From assembly GCA_003445795.1 (NCBI GenBank), contig DMCN01000087.1, positions 10,993 through 20,413 of the forward strand: a DNA stretch of 9,421 bases, in the 5' to 3' direction. Numbering within the stretch: position 1 is the stretch's first letter; each line of letters begins with the position of its first letter. Shown piece by piece: positions 6,261 to 9,421 of the stretch. The position numbers and the translations under genes were made by a program. The notes beneath the pieces are model-generated. The model saw only the letters and a list, made by a program, of their open reading frames with translations, was not told the DNA's origin and made no database searches. Origin of the DNA: Gallionellaceae bacterium (GTDB lineage Bacteria > Pseudomonadota > Gammaproteobacteria > Burkholderiales > Gallionellaceae).

Positions 6261-7076
6261 CTATCGGGTTGATGGGAGCAGATTACTTTCAGAATGTTGC
6301 GCGGGGGTTAAGTTGATATGAAAGTTCTGTGAATCGGCGATCGCCAGTGCGGCGCCGATCTGTTCGCGCGCGGCCTGCGTCAGGTTGCGCCGGTCCAGCG
6401 TGCAGGCATCCAGCGAAGCTGAAGCGATGAGCCGTACATGCAGTTCCGGTGTGCTCAGGATGTTCCACATCGAAGCACCGAAGGAAAGGTCGTCGATATA
6501 GGCGGCAGCGGTGCTGCGCGCACCGGATCCTTCGTGGTAGCGGATGGCGATGGGGTGCACCTGAGCTTTTGCATCGATGGCGGGTTGCAGTAGCGAGGAA
6601 TGGAAATGCGCGACCTGTGCGCCATCGGTGGTGGTGCCCTCGGGGAAGATGGCAAGACACTCGCCGCGCTGCAGCAATTCGACCAGATGCACGTTCATGC
6701 GTGCCGCAGCTCTGGCTTTGCCGCGTTCGATGAACAGGGTCTGCGCGCGCGCACACAGCCAGCCGATGGCGGGCCAGCGCCGAACTTCGGATTTGGCGAC
6801 GAAGCGCATAGGCACGATGGCGTTCAGCACGAACACGTCCAGCCAGGAGATATGGTTGGTGACGATCAGGCCGCTGCGCAGGCAGTGCAGCGGGTCCTTC
6901 GCGGCGATGTTCACCTTCACGTTGAAGATATCGAGCAATCCGGCAGACCAGCTTTGCAGGATGCGCCGGCGTATACCTGCAGGAAGCCAGGGGTAGGCAA
7001 CGGCCATCGTCAAACCGTACGCGATGTGCAGGGCGAGGCGTGCTGCACGCAGCAGCGCGATGAGCTTCCGTATCAA
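6261..7076 (-). CDS. olsA: Lyso-ornithine lipid O-acyltransferase (PlsC family)
   Basis: The product is 271 residues when started at TTG 7076. Family motifs of 1-acylglycerol-3-phosphate-type acyltransferases are present: NHISWLD (74-80, catalytic H75 and D80), QTLFIERGK (112-120), FPEGTTTDG (144-152) and VHPIAIRY (173-180). A hydrophobic N-terminal stretch (about 9-32) anchors it to the membrane. OlsA adds the second acyl chain to lyso-ornithine lipid to form ornithine lipid. By sequence alone it could be PlsC, but the olsB gene 10 nt downstream makes OlsA more likely. An ATG at 7184 is in frame, but the added 36 residues are rich in Ser, Ala and Pro, have poor codon bias, and overlap a better-looking small ORF in another frame. 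TTG lies 4 nt after that ORF's stop codon and has only a weak upstream TGGA, so translation probably depends on coupling. Confidence 0.85.
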   Translation of the reverse strand: MIRKLIALLRAARLALHIAYGLTMAVAYPWLPAGIRRRILQSWSAGLLDIFNVKVNIAAKDPLHCLRSGLIVTNHISWLDVFVLNAIVPMRFVAKSEVRRWPAIGWLCARAQTLFIERGKARAAARMNVHLVELLQRGECLAIFPEGTTTDGAQVAHFHSSLLQPAIDAKAQVHPIAIRYHEGSGARSTAAAYIDDLSFGASMWNILSTPELHVRLIASASLDACTLDRRNLTQAAREQIGAALAIADSQNFHINLTPAQHSESNLLPSTR

Positions 7077-7080
7077 GGTG

Positions 7081-7197
7081 TCAGTCCACGGAAAAGACGG
7101 AATAGGTGCAGAGATAATCCAGCGTCCTGCCGAAGCCCTGCCGGAACAGCAGGGTGCGGATGCTGAGTGCGTTCTTGAGTACATTGCGTCTTTTCAT
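7081..7197 (-). CDS. Small protein of 38 residues, unknown function
   Basis: ATG at 7197 overlaps the TGA of the upstream EAL-CBS-GGDEF gene as ATGA. AAGGA lies 7 nt upstream of it, and the TGA stop (7083-7081) is 4 nt before the proposed TTG start of olsA. The peptide begins MKRRNVLKNALSIRT and ends in CTYSVFSVD. It is basic at the N-terminus, with a central LLFRQGFGRTLDYL stretch that could form an amphipathic helix. About three quarters of its codons end in G or C, against about half in the competing frame over the same bases. I do not recognise a family. Its position suggests a translational linker between the c-di-GMP gene and olsA, a small membrane-associated partner of either product, or both. 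The alternative is an extended OlsA N-terminus in the other frame, which looks less likely. Confidence 0.62.
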   Translation of the reverse strand: MKRRNVLKNALSIRTLLFRQGFGRTLDYLCTYSVFSVD

Positions 7198-9059
7198 TGC
7201 GTGATCCTTCCTGGAGTGGATGCATTGCGTTGTTCGATGAACAGACTGTTGCCCTGGATCTTCTTGGCCATCTTCTTCGCTTCGCTCATGGCAGCTGAGA
7301 CCTCGTGGTGCGACACAAACAGTCCGGGTGTTGCCTGGATAGCGCCGATGGACAGGCTGGTGAGCGGATGGAATTTCACCGTGCCGTCGCGGCCTTCGCT
7401 GGTATAGCCGCCCTCGACCAGATGCTCCTCGCGGAACATCAAAGAGGCTGCCTGCTCGAACGAGCGCAGCGCCTGTTCACAGCGTGTCTTCCAGTCGCGG
7501 CTCTGCAACAGCAGGATGAAATCGTCGCCACCGATGTGGCCGATGAAATCCAGCTTGGGATCGCAGGCCCAGTTGAGGATGCGTCCGGTGAGCTGGATCA
7601 TCTCGTCGCCCTTGCGATAGCTGTAGGTGTCGTTGAAGGGTTTGAAATGGTCAAGGTCGCAATAGCAGGCGACGAAGGGAGTGTTCGCATGCAGCAGGCG
7701 CTCGATGTGCTCGTTGATCGGCACATTGCCGGGCAGCAGCGTGAGCGGGTTGGCATAGCGTGCGGCTTCCAGCTGCATCTGGGTCAGTTCGCGCAGCAGA
7801 TCCTGCCCCGAGGCGATGCCGATGTAGCGCTCGTGCTCGGTGATGATGAAACCGTCAGCGAAGTGGCGGCTGTCCGCCTCGGCCAGAAAATGGCTGAGTT
7901 CCTCGATGGGCATGTTTTTTTCCACCAGCAACGGCGCACCGTGAATCAGTTCGCTGCAAGGTTTCCTGCCGTGCAGTTCGCGCTGGAACGGCTTGGAGAA
8001 ACGGTCGATGAAGTTGTAGCGGTTGATGATGCCGAGGGGAGCGCTGTTGCGGACCACCGGAATGATATGCAACGCCGGGTTGCCATAGAAACGCTCGAAG
8101 ATGAGATCGATCAGTGTGTCGGGATGCACCGGTTCGACATAGGTCAGCAGTTTGTGGGCGGTGGTTTGAGAGCGGCGGTTCAGTTCCGACTTGGGGAAGA
8201 TTGCGATGTTGGACGAATTGATGACGCGGCTGGTTTCGCTCGTAGCCGTCAGGGGCGGAGTCGGGCTGGGGCGCGCGATGAAATAGCCCTGGCCGAGCGC
8301 GATGCCGATGTCCTTCACCACCTTCAGTTCGGCTTCGGTCTCTACGCCTTCCGCGATCACCTGGGTACCACAGCTCTCGGCGATCTGCTGGATGGACTTG
8401 AGGAACTGCAGCTTGATCGGGTCGCGGTCCACACCCTGCACGAAATGCATGTCGATCTTGATGTATTCCGGGCGCAGCTCGGACCAGAGGCGCAGGCTGG
8501 AAAATCCTTCGCCGAGGTCGTCGATGGCGATCTTGAAGCCCATGCCGCGGTAATGCAGCAGCGCATCGCGCATCGCATCGAAATCGAAGGTGGGCTGGTT
8601 CTCAGTGATCTCGATGATGACCCGTTCCGGGGCGATGCCCAGCCGTTTCAGAAAATCCAGCGTCTGGCCGTTCTTGAAACTGGGATGCGCCATCGTCTCC
8701 GGGCTGACATTGAGGAAAAGGTTGCCGGGCAGGTTCAGCCTGGCGAAGGTCTCCAGCACGATCTGGCGCGACAGCATCTCCAGCTCCAGCTGCAATCCCT
8801 GCTGCTCTGCCGCGCCGAACAGGTTGATCGGGGAATGCAGCGGGCTGTCCGCCGGACCGCGGATCAAACCCTCGAATCCCAGGAACTCGCCGCTCTTGAG
8901 GTCGATGATGGGCTGGAACAGAGCGCTCAGACGGCGATGTTCGAGAATATCCCTGAGTGGTGTCACGGCATACTCCTTTGATCCCGGCGCAAGCAGCTTC
9001 GACAGAAACTGCGCGCGGGCGGTGGTGCGGTACTTTTCGACAGATAGAATGGCAGACAT
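7194..9059 (-). CDS. EAL-CBS-GGDEF protein, probable c-di-GMP phosphodiesterase
   Basis: This 621-residue cytoplasmic protein has no membrane segments. The EAL domain spans about residues 35-265 and keeps the residues needed for phosphodiesterase activity: Q49, E63 (E-G-L instead of E-A-L), N117, E150, D180-D181, K201, E237 and Q257. A CBS pair, which often binds adenine nucleotides, occupies roughly 285-425. The C-terminal GGDEF domain (about 435-610) has NPLTLLPGN, CDLDHFKPFND and GGDDF (510-514). The signature is therefore altered from GGDEF, and the RxxD inhibitory site is absent (PKLD at that position). The likely activity is cleavage of cyclic di-GMP, with the GGDEF part regulatory, possibly by binding GTP. 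ATG at 9059 follows AGGAG with a good spacer. It is the first gene of an apparent operon with a small ORF, olsA and olsB, and begins after the pstB terminator. Confidence 0.9.
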   Translation of the reverse strand: MSAILSVEKYRTTARAQFLSKLLAPGSKEYAVTPLRDILEHRRLSALFQPIIDLKSGEFLGFEGLIRGPADSPLHSPINLFGAAEQQGLQLELEMLSRQIVLETFARLNLPGNLFLNVSPETMAHPSFKNGQTLDFLKRLGIAPERVIIEITENQPTFDFDAMRDALLHYRGMGFKIAIDDLGEGFSSLRLWSELRPEYIKIDMHFVQGVDRDPIKLQFLKSIQQIAESCGTQVIAEGVETEAELKVVKDIGIALGQGYFIARPSPTPPLTATSETSRVINSSNIAIFPKSELNRRSQTTAHKLLTYVEPVHPDTLIDLIFERFYGNPALHIIPVVRNSAPLGIINRYNFIDRFSKPFQRELHGRKPCSELIHGAPLLVEKNMPIEELSHFLAEADSRHFADGFIITEHERYIGIASGQDLLRELTQMQLEAARYANPLTLLPGNVPINEHIERLLHANTPFVACYCDLDHFKPFNDTYSYRKGDEMIQLTGRILNWACDPKLDFIGHIGGDDFILLLQSRDWKTRCEQALRSFEQAASLMFREEHLVEGGYTSEGRDGTVKFHPLTSLSIGAIQATPGLFVSHHEVSAAMSEAKKMAKKIQGNSLFIEQRNASTPGRITQ

Positions 9060-9125
9060 GGATTTCTCCTGAGCATTCGGGGAATGGACGATAGCGCGGG
9101 CTTGTTACGCGAGTATGACGGGAGC

Positions 9126-9159
9126 AAAAAAGCAGAACGCCGGGATATGCCCGGCGTTC
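9126..9159 (-). terminator. Intrinsic terminator of the pst transcript
   Basis: On the minus strand GAACGCCGGG (9159-9150) pairs perfectly with CCCGGCGTTC (9144-9135) over a 5-nt loop, then TGC and six T residues (9131-9126). It ends transcription coming from pstB. No phoU gene intervenes between pstB and this terminator. Confidence 0.88.
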
Positions 9160-9183
9160 ATGGTGCTAGCGGTTGCGGTTCGG

Positions 9184-9207
9184 TTAACCGAAGCGGCCAG
9201 TAATGTA
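9184..9207 (-). pseudogene. Displaced second copy of the pstB 3' end
   Basis: The minus strand reads TAC ATT ACT GGC CGC then TTC GGT TAA, that is YITGRFG and stop, the same as the end of pstB exactly 100 bp upstream (9284-9307). Twenty of 24 bases match, and all four differences are in third codon positions. The copy is only 24 nt from the pst terminator stem. The homology does not extend further upstream. The 14-bp palindrome TTCGGTTAACCGAA (9179-9192) covers its stop codon. It probably marks the older pstB end, displaced by an insertion or duplication. Confidence 0.6.
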
Positions 9208-9283
9208 ATGGCTTCGGCCGCCGCTTCGCGGCTTAACATTCGCTACGCTCATGTGTAGCCTGCGCCGCTACATCACTGGACGA
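9208..9283. other. 76-bp structured insert between the two pstB ends
   Basis: This stretch lies between the pstB stop and the second copy of its 3' end. It holds an inverted copy of the pstB end (9268-9283, paired in the 18-bp stem), a GTAGC/GCTAC hairpin (9254-9258 with 9266-9270), and GCCGC-TTC-GCGGC (9220-9232). An imperfect inverted repeat, AATGTAATGGC against GGCTTAACATT, surrounds the last of these. It has no coding potential and looks like a small palindromic element or a remnant of a larger one. Confidence 0.4.
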
Positions 9284-9308
9284 TTAACCAAATCGTCCAG
9301 TGATGTAG
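9268..9308. repeat. 18-bp perfect inverted repeat spanning the pstB stop codon
   Basis: CTACATCACTGGACGATT (9268-9285) and AATCGTCCAGTGATGTAG (9291-9308) are exact reverse complements with a 5-nt loop, AACCA. The 9291-9308 arm is the coding sequence for the last PstB residues. The other arm lies just past the gene and overlaps the stop codon by two bases. The mRNA would form a very stable hairpin with the stop codon at the base of the loop. No T tract follows directly. Confidence 0.92.
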
Positions 9309-9421
9309 TCTTCAGTCTCTTTGCGTTTCGGGTTGGTGAACACTGTACTGGTGTCACCGAACTCGATCAGGTCGCCGAGATACATATAAGCCGTGAAGTC
9401 GGAAACGCGCGCCGCCTGCTG
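9284..9421 (-). CDS. pstB: Phosphate ABC transporter ATP-binding protein, C-terminal end (partial)
   Basis: The last 45 codons of a gene extend past the right edge of the window. The translation QQAARVSDFTAYMYLGDLIE continues through E-F-G and a T-N-P-K segment to TEDYITGRFG and stop, closely matching the PstB C-terminus (family ending N-P-x-x-x-x-T-E-D-Y-I-T-G-R-F-G). PstB is the cytoplasmic ATPase of the PstSCAB high-affinity phosphate importer and also takes part in PhoU/PhoR signalling. This segment follows the H-loop. The Walker motifs are outside the window. Downstream on its strand there is no phoU but an inverted repeat, a second copy of its last codons and a terminator. The terminal codons (GGA CGA TTT) are less GC-rich than those of the second copy. 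Confidence 0.92.
   Translation of the reverse strand, partial: QQAARVSDFTAYMYLGDLIEFGDTSTVFTNPKRKETEDYITGRFG

Noticed and set aside
7077..7184. ATG at 7184 as the start of OlsA (36 extra residues)
   Set aside because: The added residues are Ser/Ala/Pro-rich with weak codon bias and no good ribosome site, and the same bases encode a better small ORF. The TTG at 7076 gives a family-like N-terminus.
7305..8981. 558-codon open frame on the plus strand
   Set aside because: It lies entirely opposite the EAL-CBS-GGDEF gene and has shadow-like composition with no recognisable motif.
9060..9125. Pho box before the EAL gene (CCGTCAT on the minus strand, about 9122-9116)
   Set aside because: Only one half-site is recognisable. 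The following 7-mer, GCGTAAC, does not match, so it is no better than chance.
9208..9283. Integron attC-like site
   Set aside because: GGCTTAAC next to GCCGCTTCGCGGC resembles part of some attC sites, but no RYYYAAC/GTTRRRY pair brackets the region and there are no cassette genes or integrase.

Overview
This window looks like chromosomal DNA of a free-living Gram-negative bacterium, most likely a betaproteobacterium. The reasons are the protein families (GlmM, PstB, OlsA/OlsB, an EAL-CBS-GGDEF protein), a fairly high GC content by eye, and Shine-Dalgarno sites of the AGGAG type. A Gallionellaceae/Nitrosomonadales-type host would fit, but that is an impression from the protein sequences and was not tested. 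There is no phage, CRISPR array, tRNA, rRNA or intact insertion sequence.

Layout, left to right. The 3' end of glmM (+, 1-120) is followed by a terminator-like hairpin and a secreted zinc phospholipase C/P1-nuclease-type enzyme (+, 237-1088). A dispersed-repeat-like inverted repeat (about 1100-1234) separates it from a convergent two-gene unit, in which a GT4 glycosyltransferase (-, 1746-2960) overlaps a PAP2 lipid phosphatase (-, 1250-1780) by 35 nt. Divergent from the glycosyltransferase is an unusual pyruvate kinase-like protein (+, 3114-4982). It has an N-terminal extension, an enlarged B domain and no C-terminal domain. Convergent with it is dgkA (-, 5025-5405).

Upstream of dgkA on the minus strand is a compact operon ending in a strong terminator (5429-5461). 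Its order is EAL-CBS-GGDEF protein (7194-9059), a 38-codon small ORF (7081-7197), olsA (6261-7076) and olsB (5486-6250). The junctions are an ATGA overlap, a 4-nt gap before a TTG start, and a 10-nt gap. The window ends in the 3' end of pstB (-, 9284-9421), whose own terminator lies at 9126-9159.

How the genes fit together: PstB belongs to the high-affinity phosphate transporter. OlsA/OlsB make phosphorus-free ornithine lipid. DgkA, PAP2, the phospholipase C-like enzyme and possibly the GT4 enzyme act on phospholipids or diacylglycerol. A plausible reading is a locus for replacing or recycling membrane phospholipid when phosphate is scarce, with a cyclic-di-GMP protein co-translated with the ornithine-lipid genes. 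A weak Pho-box candidate lies before the glycosyltransferase. The functional link is inference.

The two sequence features most worth a second look are the small ORF wedged between the c-di-GMP gene and olsA, and the 3' end of pstB. The last eight pstB codons (seven residues plus stop) recur exactly 100 bp downstream with only synonymous changes, and an 18-bp perfect inverted repeat spans the stop codon.
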